This document shows, piece after piece, positions 22,323 to 33,838 of a DNA stretch of 64,000 bases. Made by a program: the position numbers and the translations under genes. The stretch is from Gadus chalcogrammus (Eukaryota; Chordata; Actinopteri; Gadiformes; Gadidae). Each line of letters opens with the position of its first letter. Position 1 is the stretch's first letter. Location: assembly GCF_026213295.1 (NCBI RefSeq), contig NC_079412.1, positions 857,656 to 921,655 on the forward strand, read 5' to 3'. A model generated the notes under the pieces. It searched no databases, was not told where the DNA came from, and saw only the letters and a list, made by a program, of their open reading frames with translations.

Positions 22323-22577
22323 CTATACTCCAAACAGGAACATGGAAAAAGTCAGTAGCTTTGCTTTAGTAGCTGGTTTGGTCATCAGGTCAGCTACCAT
22401 CTGGTTTGTTGGCCAATACTCCAAACATGCTTTACAGTCATTAACAGTTGACCTCACAAAATGGTATTTGATATCAATATGCTTACATCGCTGTCTGCTT
22501 ACTGGATTCTTGGCTAATGCAATTGTACCTTGGTTATCTTCAAAAATCTTAGGTACATCTGTTGTGTTGTCCATAAA
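22323..22577 (-). pseudogene. Copia pol, RNase H C-terminal end
   Basis: The minus frame has FEDNQGTIALAKNPVSRQRC followed by KHIDIKYHFVR and DLMTKP, the standard C-terminal end of Ty1/copia polyproteins (RNase H). It sits next to the 3' LTR as expected. The rest of pol, including integrase and reverse transcriptase, is absent because the gypsy/retrovirus block interrupts and replaces it. Confidence 0.88.
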
Positions 22578-22728
22578 TGATCAGTCAGGTTCTTGTTAAC
22601 TCGATTTATTAACACATTATAATCACCATGTCCCTGCTCTCAGTCTAGCGTGTCTATCTGTCTCTCCGCATCCCGCGATCTCTCCCAGCATCTCGCGATA
22701 TCTCCAGTAGCTAAGATACTATACTACA
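22578..22728 (-). repeat. Gypsy 3' LTR, short
   Basis: On the minus strand the sequence after the pol frame ends in a polypurine tract (AACAAGGGAGGGA). It is followed by TGTAGTATAG and about 150 bp later by CTGACTGATCA, at the border with copia coding sequence. The TG...CA ends fit a short gypsy LTR. The matching 5' LTR is missing. Confidence 0.7.
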
Positions 22729-22959
22729 TCCCTCCCTTGTTTAGAAGTACTACTTCAACATAAAAGGGTTTCATTACAAACAATCAAATCAAATCCCTTG
22801 TGACTAACTGTCTATTACTGTTGCCTACAATAACACTGTACTGTAATGTTCACAACTCTTTTTTTTTTTTTTTCATTCATTAACAGATTCAATATGATGA
22901 TTATTACAGTTGAACATAACTTTCTTTTTCTTTTTTTTTACTAAGTCACTTTACAGTTA
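22729..22959. other. Gypsy 3' non-coding region
   Basis: A/T-rich tract between the pol stop and the polypurine tract; contains two poly(T) runs. No gene. Confidence 0.7.
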
Positions 22960-25737
22960 CTAAGTGTCCCTGTAACGTGCGGGCTTTCTAACAACCCTGC
23001 CACGCCTGGTAGTGACAACCTGCCATTCTGGAACAGGGGCAGAGTCGGGTTCAGGTGGAATCTCGACTGCTGGAGTGATCTGAGCGAACTCCATGTCCAG
23101 ATTGTCATTGAGAACCCGAGCCTCGGTTGGCTCCGGAACATCAAAGTCCATTACCACTGGAGTGTGGCGCAGATGTTTGACATTCCTGATGACCTTTGAT
23201 CCATCTTCTGTGTTAATCAGTTCGAAAGAATTGTCCGATGTGTTTTTGAGTAACACAAAGCGAGTGTCTCTGAATATGGAATCCAGCTTTCCGTTCTCCA
23301 TACTAGCAATGTACACAACGTCACCAACTTCAAAGTTGTGTTCCTTCGCTCTTCTCTTCTGGTCAGCGTACTGTTTCATTTTGGTTCTGTACTCCTGGTG
23401 ATGGTGTCGGATGTCATTTGTCTTCTTTCTGTTGTGTGATATGTCATCTCCCTTCTCCACGTTTGGAATCTTTGTACGAATGTCTCGTCCAAACATCAGC
23501 ATAGCTGGTGTCTCCCCCGACGCTCTGTGTGGCGTTGAACGATATGCCATCAGAATCTTAGGAAGCTCCTCCCCCCACACCTTTCCTTCACACTCGGCCG
23601 CTCTGAAGGCTTTCTTTAGGTATCGGTGAAATCTCTCAATTTTACCATTCGATTTCGGATAATATGGAGATGCACGAATGTGTTTGACTCCACACGTCTT
23701 GAGGAACGACTCAAAAAGCTGTCCTACAAACTGCCTGCCATTATCCGTCACGACCTCTAGGGGGAATCCGAATCGAGAAAAGATCTTTGTCATTTCTGTA
23801 ATGACAGTTGCTGATGATATGTCAGATATCACCACAGCCTCTGGAAATGAGGTATAGTAGTCAATCACAGTCAATATGAACTTGTTCTGGATAGGACCTA
23901 CCAGATCGATACCTAACTTCGTCCAAGGTCTCGGTGGTAAGTCAAGTGGTTGGAGGGGTTGATCGTTCTGGAGCGGCTGATTGAGTACACAGGCGGAGCA
24001 GTTTCTAATGTCTCTTTCAACATCCAAATTTATGTTAGGCCAATAGAATTTACTCCTCAGGTACTGTTTTGTACGTACCACACCCTGATGCGTCTCGTGT
24101 CCGATCCTGAGTACTTGTTTTGTCATTGCTTTCGGTAACACAATCCTGTGTCCTCTCAGTACAAGTCCATCGTATGTGCATAACTCTTCTGCACACCTGT
24201 TGAATGGCTGTAAGGTTTCCGGAACCGGATTTGGCCATTTTCCTGTCTCCACGATCGTCTTCAACTGCATCAGTGTTTTATCCTCTGCCGTTTTCAGGCG
24301 AATGTCCTCCAGAGTTATGGCCTGTACATCATGCAGAGTCACTGACAACACTCTGTCGACATACAATTCCACATACTCATTGTCCTCAGTCTCTTGTAAT
24401 GGAAGTCTTGATAGTGAATCTGCCACATTGGATTTTCCCACTATGTGTTCGATCTTGTAGTCGTGCGGCTGTAGTCTGAAGCCTAATCTCTGTATGCGGG
24501 GTGGCGATAGTGTAGCTTTCTCTGGGTTGAACATGTAGATGAAGGGCTTGTGGTCTGTTTGTAGCGTAAACTTTCCTCCCCACAGGTATGTTCTGAAATG
24601 TTCCACAGCCCAAACACAACCTAGAGCTTCCCGCTCTATCTGAGAGTAGCGGCGCTCGGTTGGAGTCAATGAACGGCTCGCATACGCCACTGGCTTGTTC
24701 CGTCCATCTGATTGGGTTTGAGGTAAGACTGCTCCTAGTCCTACTGGGCTCGCATCACTGATGACTACTGTTGGTGCATTCAGCTTAAAGTAAGCCAGGC
24801 ATGGCTCACTTACCAACGCGTCCTTCATTGCTTGGAACGATTTCTCTGTTTCTGTCGTCCACTCCCATTCCTGTCCTTTTCGAGTCAACCTCCTTAAAGG
24901 TTCTGATAGGTTTGCATAGCTCGGTATGAACTTCATCAGAAATCCGCAGGTGCCTAGGAATGAGCGAAGTAGCTGTACATTCTCAGGTCTTGGTGCTTTA
25001 CAGATAGCTTCAACCTTCCTTAGATCTGGTTTAATTCCTTCGGCTGAGATCACATGACCAAGTATCTCAATCTGCTGTAGTCCGAATATGCACTTGTCTC
25101 TGTTCAGGGTTAGGCCTCTGTCCGTGAATCTCTGGAAGACTTGTCTCATTCTTTGCTCCAATTGCTCATCATTCTCACCGAAGATCACAACATCATCCAT
25201 GTAACAGACGGTGCCCTGCATTCCGCAAAGCATCGAGTCCATAGCCTTCTGAAAGGCTTCCGGTGCACTCGATAATCCAAAGGGGACTTTTCTGAAGCGG
25301 TAGCACCCTCTGTGAGTAATGAACGTGGTCAGGTGTCTAGATTCAGGGGATAAGTCACACTGCCAAAACCCTTTCCGTGCGTCTAACTTGGCAAACACTT
25401 TTGCTCCCTGCACAGCATGTAAGATGCTGTCTACAGTCGGTACTGGATGTCTTTCTCTGATCACAGCATGATTCACCTCCCTGAGATCTACACATAGCCT
25501 CACTTCCTTGGTGTCTTTCTTTGGAATTAGTAGTATGTTGGAGACCCATTCTGATCCTTCATTCACTTCCTCTATTATACCTTGGTCAAGCATCTTGTCT
25601 AACTCCTGGTTCACAGCCTCCAACATTGGATAAGGGACTCTCCTCAAACCCTGAGCTACAGGTGAGACTTTCTCATCGACTGTAACTTTATGACTGTAAC
25701 CTTTAATTTGACCTAGTCCTTTAAAAAGTGAATGAAA
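22960..25737 (-). CDS. Gypsy pol: reverse transcriptase, RNase H, integrase
   Basis: 895 codons from 25647; the frame is open from the stop at 25738-25740. Reverse transcriptase shows [10 protein letters not shown] (D89) and CYMDDVVIF (149-152). RNase H shows [10 protein letters not shown] and the [10 protein letters not shown] segment with QTDHKPF. Integrase shows the HHCC zinc motif ([14 protein letters not shown]...CSACVLNQP) and catalytic residues in [18 protein letters not shown] and [13 protein letters not shown] basic tail ending [12 protein letters not shown] follows. All catalytic residues are present, so this part could be functional. It is separated from the protease by one in-frame TAA. 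Confidence 0.97.
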   Translation of the reverse strand, partial: FHSLFKGLGQIKGYSHKVTVDEKVSPVAQGLRRVPYPMLEAVNQELDKMLDQGIIEEVNEGSEWVSNILLIPKKDTKEVRLCVDLREVNHAVIRERHPVPTVDSILHAVQGAKVFAKLDARKGFWQCDLSPESRHLTTFITHRGCYRFRKVPFGLSSAPEAFQKAMDSMLCGMQGTVCYMDDVVIFGENDEQLEQRMRQVFQRFTDRGLTLNRDKCIFGLQQIEILGHVISAEGIKPDLRKVEAICKAPRPENVQLLRSFLGTCGFLMKFIPSYANLSEPLRRLTRKGQEWEWTTETEKSFQAMKDALVSEPCLAYFKLNAPTVVISDASPVGLGAVLPQTQSDGRNKPVAYASRSLTPTERRYSQIEREALGCVWAVEHFRTYLWGGKFTLQTDHKPFIYMFNPEKATLSPPRIQRLGFRLQPHDYKIEHIVGKSNVADSLSRLPLQETEDNEYVELYVDRVLSVTLHDVQAITLEDIRLKTAEDKTLMQLKTIVETGKWPNPVPETLQPFNRCAEELCTYDGLVLRGHRIVLPKAMTKQVLRIGHETHQGVVRTKQYLRSKFYWPNINLDVERDIRNCSACVLNQPLQNDQPLQPLDLPPRPWTKLGIDLVGPIQNKFILTVIDYYTSFPEAVVISDISSATVITEMTKIFSRFGFPLEVVTDNGRQFVGQLFESFLKTCGVKHIRASPYYPKSNGKIERFHRYLKKAFRAAECEGKVWGEELPKILMAYRSTPHRASGETPAMLMFGRDIRTKIPNVEKGDDISHNRKKTNDIRHHHQEYRTKMKQYADQKRRAKEHNFEVGDVVYIASMENGKLDSIFRDTRFVLLKNTSDNSFELINTEDGSKVIRNVKHLRHTPVVMDFDVPEPTEARVLNDNLDMEFAQITPAVEIPPEPDSAPVPEWQVVTTRRGRVVRKPARYRDT

Positions 25738-26324
25738 TTAATTTGCTAGATTACTGAATCTCTCTGTCTGTCCTACTGTGTTCACAGTTTCTCCCGGGTT
25801 CAGTATCTTCAATGCAAAGCTGGCTTTCCTACCTAGCAAGGCCTCAACCTTTCCTTCTATGACATAAACGTCATCTTTCACTACCTTGTCCTGCCATCTA
25901 ATTTCTGCCTCAAAATAACCAGCACATCTAAGTGGTGTTGTCTGGGCATAGGCATAAAACCTCTTTCTGGTTGGTCGTAGTTCTGTCCTTCCGGACAATG
26001 TTCTTCTAAATAGGTCTTCTCCTATGAAGTTTCTACCACTTCCTGTGTCTATGACCATTTTTAGCTTTTGTCCATTTATTTTCACTGTTTCAGTCCCTTC
26101 CGAATTAACTGCATTAATAAACTCATCTGACTCTGAGTCAGAAGGTTCATGCACTGCTCTAACTGGTTTACGAAATTTGGGCTTTTCTTCATCCCTATTT
26201 CTGTCACTATTCTTCCCTCCCTGTGCAAATATTTTCTTCCTACACACTCTTGCATAATGTCCAGTTTTTTTACAGTACAAACAAGTAGCAGTCCGAGCTC
26301 GACATTCATCTTCTCTGTGGGACG
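25738..26324 (-). pseudogene. Gypsy nucleocapsid zinc knuckle and protease, truncated
   Basis: The minus frame begins with CLYCKKTGHYARVC, a CCHC knuckle, then KLKMVIDTGSGRNFI, the catalytic aspartate of a retropepsin, and ALLGRKASF. It ends at an in-frame TAA 90 bp before the reverse transcriptase frame, in the same phase. On the right it is cut at 26324 by a retroviral LTR, so gag and the 5' LTR are missing. Confidence 0.9.
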
Positions 26325-26955
26325 TGTGATGGAAAATCTACATGTTGTATTGTTTTGGTCTATATGAATTTAAGTTTTGTTGCTATTCTGTGTAATTTTA
26401 TATAGTGTCTGCCTTCTTGGCTCCTTTTGGGTCATTTAAAGTGTGAACGAACGTTAGTCGTGTGAAGCATTTTATTGCCTGCCTGTTCCTATCTTCATGT
26501 GTTGTAAATCAGCCAATCGTAATGCTTTGATGTCCTCAACCCCCTGGCTAACGTCAACGAGACCAGAAGGTCACTCACGGCCGCCGACCCCTCAAATGAC
26601 ATCGGGGGGGGCTTCAATAGAAAAGATTACCATCTGGTAAACAAAGGCTGTTGGTTTTATGGGGGGGACACCCCCTCTAGATGCCAATCTCAGTGAATAA
26701 GAACTCATGACTTTAGCTACTCTGTGGACTTGTCTGAGCGTACCTTCAGAGAATGAAGTAACACGCAAAGAGAAGCTCCCATCTGGGGCCTCAGATTATT
26801 GTAATGTATGCCTGTTATGTTGTTTGTTGATGCATGTTGTGATGGATCTTGTTCGTATTTTTATTACAAATAGTCTACAAGTATCGTGTGCTTTTTTGCA
26901 TCTAAAGATCTCATCTGTCTCAGACGCAATATCTAATAGAGAAATTGTCACGACA
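26325..26955 (+). repeat. Retrovirus A 5' LTR
   Basis: Starts TGTGATGGAAAATCTACATG and ends ACGACA, 631 bp. The first 507 bp recur at 30889-31395 with only two differences seen (TTCTTGG/TTCTGGG and CCAATCTC/CCAACCTC). It borders gypsy sequence on its left. Confidence 0.93.
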
Positions 26956-26956
26956 G

Positions 26957-26976
26957 TTTGGGGGCTCGTCCGGGAT
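26957..26976 (+). promoter_or_regulatory. Primer binding site, tRNA-Pro type
   Basis: TTTGGGGGCTCGTCCGGGAT directly after the LTR is the classic primer binding site of gammaretrovirus-like elements that use tRNA-Pro. Confidence 0.85.
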
Positions 26977-27517
26977 ATCTAACCTGAAGATTCTACGAAA
27001 TATCGCTCCAAAACAGGTCAGAGTCGGACTCGGTCCCAAAGCTCTACCCCGCCTCCAGGTGACTGTAACCAGACTAATGGGGTCGAGGAGAGAGTGCCTG
27101 TGGGGGATAAACTAGTGGTTCTTCAGTACGGTATTCAAAAGGAAAAATAATTCGAGCAGGTGAGATCAAAATACTTGTTTAAGCTACAATAAATCCGTTA
27201 CGAAAACGGTATATACTGTTTTGGGAACGTATATTCGAACAAATCGGCCACGATTCGAACTTTGTTATAGGAACATACGGTAAAGCAACTCCGGTAAAGT
27301 TCCGTCAATATATATATGATATATATATGTAACAGAAAGGGCAGGAGGGTCTGTCAAAACGGTAAAGGGAAACCCGTTAAACGCTGTTGGGGTCATATAT
27401 AAATAAATAATAATAGGCATTCATTAATAAATATATGTATATGTGTGTAGTAACAAGGAGGTTTCGGCGATATTAGATAATTTGTTAAATAATAACTAGT
27501 GTAAAAGGATCTAAAAT
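26977..27517. other. Retrovirus A leader
   Basis: Non-coding leader between the primer binding site and gag. Contains short AT repeats (ATATATATGATATATATATG at about 27307-27330). Confidence 0.7.
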
Positions 27518-27814
27518 ATGGGGAACAAATCTGGAAAAACGGAGATAACGGGACCTGCGAAGGTGATGTTGGAGAAGCATGGTGAAGCGGCTCTGGAGGG
27601 TTTAAAATATTGGTGCAAACTGGGCTTTCCTGAAATGGGGAGTTTTAGCTTAAAACGATTACAGGAGTTAGAGAGACGATTGTTGGAATCAGAAATGAAA
27701 AAGAAAAGTTCCAAACTATGTTGGTGTGCGTTTTATTTGTGGGAAAGAGAGGGCCAGGAAGGGAAAAAAAAATCAGCCAGGGACAGAGAGCGTAGAGAGT
27801 GTAGGGATTTTTAA
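27518..27814 (+). pseudogene. Retrovirus A gag, matrix part
   Basis: Begins MGNKSGKTE with glycine at position 2, suited to N-myristoylation as in retroviral matrix. It continues with a helical, basic sequence. The frame breaks at 27814; the following proline-rich segment to 28030 (PDLDRR-like) has stops in every frame. It is the start of gag and is followed by the capsid frame. Confidence 0.75.
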
Positions 27815-28032
27815 TCTCAATGTCACCCGAGATATAGACCCGGACCTGGACCGACGGACCGCGTGCGAATCCCCCTTCTCCTCCTCCGTATGACAACGCC
27901 CATGAAGCCGTCTCATCGGACAATCTCTACCCTGACCTCAAAGATGAGGAGAAAGCACCCGATTGCAGCCAGAGGAAAGCTCCACAGCAGGCGACGGCCA
28001 CACCGACCAAGCGGGAGCCCGTCGCCAGCCGC

Positions 28033-29040
28033 TTGAGGAACCAGGGAATTGCGTTCTCCCAAACTCCTCAACATGGGGACGTGATGGATGGACAATTCCC
28101 CATGATCGAAGTACTGAACCCCCAGGATGGCAGTCCAGCATACGTTTTCCGTGCATGGAGACCCAGTGACATTAAGGACATAGCGGAATGGCTCCCAGAC
28201 CCATCTGTAGTGGGGGGGGCTGCCTTCGCCACAGCCCTTCAAGAGTTGGTCCAACAACACAAGGCCTCCATCAGCGAAGTTCGCCAACTCTGTACGTACA
28301 GACTGACCCTAAGGTGGGGTCGGATCCAAGGCGACATGCCCGGGAGGGACGAAGCGGATTTAATGTTCAATTGGGATCAAGGGTCCGTGTACCGCCGGCT
28401 GGTAGAGGGACTGTGTGAACGTGCCAGGGGGGCGTTCCCCATGGTTAGAGATTGGACCGCTATTCGAAAGATCAAACAAACAGAAGTTGAGACGGTGGCT
28501 GACTTGATGGACCGCGTTGAAAAGGTGTTCAAGATCCACGGGGGAGTGCCTGTACCAACCGACCGGGTGGTTCAGACTCCGTACGAAGAAAATCTCACCG
28601 CGGCCTTCCTGGATGCGTTGGCCGACAAAATATCGGAATTCATAGAGACACACTGCATTGGGTGGCGTACCGCCAGACTTGATTTGATTATAAGTCACGC
28701 AACCCACGCAGAAAATCTCTTCATGAAGAAAGAAAAGTTCGAGAAGAATAGAAAAGAAGAGATAACCAAGAAGCTCCAGCTCGCCCAACTGGAGGCCCTG
28801 GAAAATCCTAAGCCAACCCGTCGCGACAAAGACCAAGGAACCGACCGGCCAGAAGAGAGAAAGTCCCGTGGAGTAATCAACCGGGACTGTTTGTATTGTG
28901 GCTCCAAGGATCATTGGTTAAAAGATTGTCCCATTAGAAATGAGGAAAACGATGAAGCGGACGGCTGGGAAACCGCACCTTCCCGTGAAGTGACTGTGAA
29001 TCATCCAAGAGGCAGAGGTGAAGGGGGGATTTCGCATTGA
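28033..29040 (+). pseudogene. Retrovirus A gag, capsid and nucleocapsid
   Basis: 335 codons. It begins with FSQTPQHGDVMDGQFPMIEV, then the capsid (WRPSDIKDIAEWLPDPSV, ALQELVQQHKASISEVRQLC, the YEENLTAAFLDALADKISEF segment), a charged coiled linker (EKFEKNRKEEITKKL) and one zinc knuckle CLYCGSKDHWLKDC. This is a gamma/epsilon-type gag. No protease or reverse transcriptase follows, so the copy has lost pol. Confidence 0.88.
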
Positions 29041-30880
29041 CGGGACGCCGGAGCAGGACAGGTCCAAGGAGCAGGTATGAGCACCATAACACATAACACA
29101 ACCAACCAAATGATTGTTGTATGGTTCTCACCAGCCTTAAGCGAGCTAATCAGCTAAATTTAATATTAGATATGGTTATTTTAAACAACGGGCTATTGTA
29201 GACAGTGGACACTCGATTATTACAATCTAACAGCTAAATTTAATGGTCAACCATATCACACAACCATGACATGACTCCAACTGACCCAGACTAACCCCGA
29301 CTGACCCCCACTGACAACAGAAGTGTATTGCCTAATATTGAAAATGCAGATTTTTATATTATGATATTTTGTTAATGTTTTATTGCCAAAATGGCAACAA
29401 GGTGAATTAATGAACGTATGAGAGAGATTGGAAGAAGTATGTGTTATGGAAGGAGAAGAGATAGATGAGAACGTAAGGCAAGAGAAGATAAGGAAAGGGG
29501 TGGGGAGAGAGATAACCCATCTGCATCAAGTTTTGTTCAAATAGATCCGGACCTGGACAACGCTCCTCCTCCTCCTGCTTTCAGCCCGACCAGTGGCCCA
29601 ATACAGTGCAAATACCCCACGTCACGACTCCTCTTCATCAAACTTTATGAAGTTACAGACCATGGGAGGCCCACCTGAAGAGCTACGGAACAGTCTGCTG
29701 GACGACACAAGGAGACAGTCCAGCAGGACCAACAGCACCAGAGTGGTGGCCTCCATGGTGCCTGTGTAGCCACAAGGAAGTGGCCTGAACATTGAGACAA
29801 AGGAGGGTCTCAGAGACGGGAGAGACGTGGGGACAGGCACTTCAAAGGACAGCCCGTGATGCAAATGAGAGGCAGAAAGCAGAGAGAGAGAGGTGGAGGC
29901 GTGTCCAGGCGGATGGAGAGAAGAGCAGTGTCCAGGCGGATGTAAAGTATCGCACTAGACACAGCATTCACACATATTACAAGAGAAAGATCTAATGTGT
30001 AACTAGGACTGTGTATAAATTGTGTGATAATTTCTTACATCTGAAAGGTTTGAAAGTCATCAGGAAAAGTGGTTTGAAGAAACATAGACAAGTAGAAAAT
30101 TTGAAGGTTAAAGAAATGTGTTAGACAGAGTTCAAATGTACGACAGCGGTAGAATTCATTAAGGCACAAAACGTTAAAATTGAACCCCAAAAAGCATAAC
30201 CATGATGTATGCTACAATTTTTTTCAGAATTAAAGTAGAAGGTTTTTGGTGCGCTCGCAACAGCAAGCCATGCTTACAGGCCTGGGCTTTCCCTTATTAT
30301 GGTAAATTGACACATGGGAGAATCATGCGTCAAAAGGGGGGATGGGGAGCCCACAACAACAACCTTGGGTATACTAAAGCAAACCAAAGGAAATAATTAT
30401 TAAAAAAAAAAAAAAAAAAAATTAAACAAACCCCATGTAGGTCCCTCAGAGACATCATGAAGGACAATGGGAAAGAGAAGAGGAATACCGTTTAAATGTT
30501 GGGTTATACTGTGTGTTATTAATGCTGACTGGATTGACAATTAATGTTGAGAGTAGTAAACATTAAGTGCTTGCCAACTACTCATGTGTTTGTGTCACGG
30601 AAGCAGCATTAAGGACACATCAAATAAGAATATTTTTGTTTAGAAATGTTTTTAAAAGGTAGCCTTGTTTCTTTGTTTTGGTTTTCTTTTCTGTTTTTAT
30701 TTTTATGACTTTTGAATATATGGAAACAGATGACTTGATTGTGATGTTAGGTGATTTTATGCTACCTTCTGTAAAAGCGAACGGTGGTATAAATAGTCTG
30801 AACAACCTCCTATAAAAGCGGAGAAGTGCTGATGGTCGGACATGATAGATTTTTTAATTTGTGATTATAAAATAATCAAA
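29041..30880 (+). other. Retrovirus A remnants, no intact gene
   Basis: Expected pol and env are absent. A proline-rich PDLDNAPPPPPAF-like fragment lies near 29545-29590, resembling the region after matrix. A poly(A) run is at 30403-30420. Short frames such as 29792-29995 have no recognisable homology. Overall an internally deleted provirus. Confidence 0.6.
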
Positions 30881-31395
30881 GGGGGGATTGTGATGGAAAA
30901 TCTACATGTTGTATTGTTTTGGTCTATATGAATTTAAGTTTTGTTGCTATTCTGTGTAATTTTATATAGTGTCTGCCTTCTGGGCTCCTTTTGGGTCATT
31001 TAAAGTGTGAACGAACGTTAGTCGTGTGAAGCATTTTATTGCCTGCCTGTTCCTATCTTCATGTGTTGTAAATCAGCCAATCGTAATGCTTTGATGTCCT
31101 CAACCCCCTGGCTAACGTCAACGAGACCAGAAGGTCACTCACGGCCGCCGACCCCTCAAATGACATCGGGGGGGGCTTCAATAGAAAAGATTACCATCTG
31201 GTAAACAAAGGCTGTTGGTTTTATGGGGGGGACACCCCCTCTAGATGCCAACCTCAGTGAATAAGAACTCATGACTTTAGCTACTCTGTGGACTTGTCTG
31301 AGCGTACCTTCAGAGAATGAAGTAACACGCAAAGAGAAGCTCCCATCTGGGGCCTCAGATTATTGTAATGTATGCCTGTTATGTTGTTTGTTGAT
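30881..31395 (+). repeat. Retrovirus A polypurine tract and truncated 3' LTR
   Basis: GGGGGGAT precedes the LTR start at 30889. The LTR is cut after 507 bp at 31395, where copia gag sequence starts. The 3' 124 bp of the LTR are missing, so a deletion followed insertion. Confidence 0.92.
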
Positions 31396-32038
31396 GGGGC
31401 AGCCCTACTTGGATGCGCACGGGCCCCCATGACATTGTCGTCAGCCGCAGCTGTGTGCATACTTTCAGTGCTCTCATAACTGCGCAACTTAGTCTTGAAC
31501 TCGGCAAAAGAGAGAGTCTCATCACTTTGAGTGATAAAAATGGAAAAAGGCTTAAATGATTCAAAATCTTCAAAATCATTGCAACCAATAATCCATCGCT
31601 TAAAACCTCTCCAGCATTACGCAGTGCTGTGATTGAAGTCTCGGCGCGTATGACATAATCAGTCACACTCTCAAAACTCATCTTTTGCAAGGAAGTCAGT
31701 TCTGTATACAGGCATACAATGCGGGGCTTACCCTTGCCTGCATAATAGTTGCGTAAAATCCTGAGAGCTGCACGTCCGTCATCCGCTGCCTCTCGCATGA
31801 CCAGAGACAAACTTTTTTCATCAAGGAATTGGATCAATTCTGGTATGCTTCCGCGTTCTTCGCCGCATCCTCGGCCAGTGCGTTTTCTTCCACGCCATCG
31901 GCTGGTTGATTCAAAATTGTGTTCTTCAATTTCTGCAACCGCATATGGCCCAAAAACTTAAGTCTCCCACAGTTCATAGTTCTTTTCGTCTCCGTCAAAC
32001 ACAAGACGAGACCAACGTGAACTTGTACGTTCGCTCAT
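31396..32038 (-). pseudogene. Copia gag, with frame breaks
   Basis: The minus strand begins at an ATG at 32036-32038 and reads a copia gag (UBN2 type): [38 protein letters not shown] and [16 protein letters not shown]. It has at least two frame breaks (near 31955 and 31570). The C-terminal end is cut by the LTR at 31395. Its position next to the 5' LTR is as expected. Confidence 0.8.
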
Positions 32039-32160
32039 GGTCCTGGCACTCCAATCCGTGAGACACGTATTCAAACTCGCTCACAAACAAATGTCTCTCG
32101 GTGCCTACTCATGCCGGATATCTCTGTGCACAAACGTCAAACGCTCCTGGGCCCATAACC

Positions 32161-32372
32161 TGTTAAACACAGCTTGACTGCTAGATATACCTATGAAACG
32201 TTCTATCAACTTGGGAGGACAAATAACACAACTGCATTCAAGTTCTGAGAAAACACACAAGATTTATTTTATGCAGGTGCATCAGCTTATATAGGCAGTC
32301 ACATGACACACACACCTGAAATGAATCATCAAGAATTGGGAGCACAATCAGTTGGCAATTCATCAAATAACA
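32161..32372 (-). repeat. Copia 5' LTR
   Basis: 212 bp, TGTTAAACAC...AAATAACA, the partner of 22020-22229. The next bases on the minus strand (GGTTATGGGCCCAGGAGC) are a likely primer binding site. Target duplication ATGAT follows at 32373-32377. Confidence 0.92.
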
Positions 32373-32525
32373 ATGATTGAAGCATAAAAGAGTTCAAAAG
32401 CATCTAACAGAAAACATAGACATGAGCCTATATGATTACATTTGTGTTGCGGTTATGAAGGGGTCCTTGAAATAATTTCTGCCCTATGGGGGGGTCCCCG
32501 GCCCCATATAGTTTGAGAACCCCTG

Positions 32526-32880
32526 CTCTATTGTGACTCAGACAGCATCATTTTTGTTTCTAAGGAGGGTGATTGGGTACCCCCTTTAGGCCCTTATCTG
32601 GGCGACTTGACCGACGAGATAAATGATGGCGACCTGTATGGTACCGAGCAGGAGGATTACATTAGCGAATATGTCTCAATAGGTCCTAAAAGCTATGCTT
32701 ACCACACACGTCACCACAAGTCTGTAGTCAAAAGCAAAGGGGTGACTTTAAATGCAGCAAATGCTAAAGTGGTCACCCAGCAGACACTGAAATGTCTATT
32801 AGATGATTTTGTCAACGATCGACCGCAAACCCTCAACCCTTTTGTTTTATTGTTTTCAAATTATCCATGTGTTCTTCTCC
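32526..32880 (+). pseudogene. Polinton DNA polymerase B, motif C part, C-terminus lost
   Basis: Directly after the target duplication the polymerase frame resumes with YCDSDSIIFV, the motif C catalytic aspartates. It goes on through WVPPLGPYLGDLTDE and ISIGPKSYAY-like sequence to TLKCLLDDFVN near 32815. It then loses similarity and becomes AT-rich, so the extreme C-terminus is missing. It shows that one gene spans 11905-32850 with a 17.5-kb insertion between motifs B and C. Confidence 0.9.
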
Positions 32881-33161
32881 TTTATACATATATATATTTT
32901 TTTTTAATCTTTTTATTTTAATCATTCTGTATTTTGGGGTTTTCATATTGTGATAAAAGAAATTCAAATCACATGTTAAATGTATATGTATCTGTATATA
33001 CTTTTTATGCGTCATGCATTAATGATGAATGACGAATATCGTATGCTAAATGTTTTGTGGATCATGCATGTGTTAATAAAGAAGGTTAACTGTCAAATGT
33101 TTCAAGGTTCTATGGTCACAAGGCAGCCGTCCGTCAGAGGGGATGCACACAGACCGCGGAG
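32881..33161. other. Non-coding AT-rich spacer in the Polinton
   Basis: Between polymerase and ATPase. Contains TATATATATTTTTTTTT. No gene. Confidence 0.6.
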
Positions 33162-33838
33162 ATGGCTGTTGTACACACTACGTTTGACCCTAGGCTTCAG
33201 CACCCGTTCAGCATGGTAGTATCGGGACCTTCAAACAGCGGCAAAACCTAAATTGTCAAAACAGTCATTGAAAATATGGATCGTTATTCTCAGAAAAGAT
33301 TGAAAATATAGTATATGTTTATTCATGCTGGCAGCCCCTATATGATGATTTGCTTAAAATAAGGAACATTCACTTTATAGAAGGGATCCCCAAATCTCTA
33401 TGCGATGATGCAGTCTTACCAGTCCATACTAGAAATCTGCTCATTATTGACGACTTGATGAACGACGCATGCAATAATTTAGAGGTTCAGTACGTTTTTA
33501 CCAAATATGTACACCACCGTAATCTCAGTTGTATGTATCTGGTCCAGAATTTATTCATGCAGGGTAAAACCAGCCGAACAATTAGTCTAAATACCAATTA
33601 CATGGTTTTGTTTAAGAACCCCCGTGACAAATATCAGATTATGCTGATAGCCAAACAGATGTTTCCGTGCAAGACAAAATATTTTCTAGAAGCCTTTAAC
33701 GATGCTACCGACATGCCTTACGGCTATCTGCTTGTAGACTTTAAAGCCATGACCCCAGACAACATGAGACTTAGAACAGATATATTGTCGGACCGGCATG
33801 TTGTATACTCAGAGAGCAAAGTGATTAGCCAAAAGACC
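33162..33838 (+). pseudogene. Polinton A32-like genome-packaging ATPase (broken)
   Basis: Starts ATG GCT GTT at 33162. Walker A GPSNSGKT is followed at once by an in-frame TAA (33249-33251). The frame shifts near 33295 and continues open from 33305. Walker B is NLLIIDDLM near 33435, and VQNLFMQGKTSRTISLNTNY then follows the FtsK/HerA pattern. These ATPases pump viral DNA into capsids. It runs without a stop into the next small protein, whose likely ATG is at 33839. Confidence 0.9.

Larger units (their letters stand above)
14973..32525. mobile_element. hAT element (itself nested) inserted in the polymerase gene
   Basis: The ends are CCTCGGTTCTCAAAGTGGGG on the left and, read outward-in on the other strand, CAGGGGTTCTCAAACTATAT on the right, the CAG(N)GGTTCTCAAA type of hAT termini. 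The 8-bp target duplication CTCTATTG is perfect at 14965-14972 and 32526-32533. Without the elements nested inside it (15270-21363 and 22020-32372), only about 1.1 kb remains (14973-15269, 21364-22019, 32378-32525), with no transposase. The original was a nonautonomous hAT. Confidence 0.9.
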
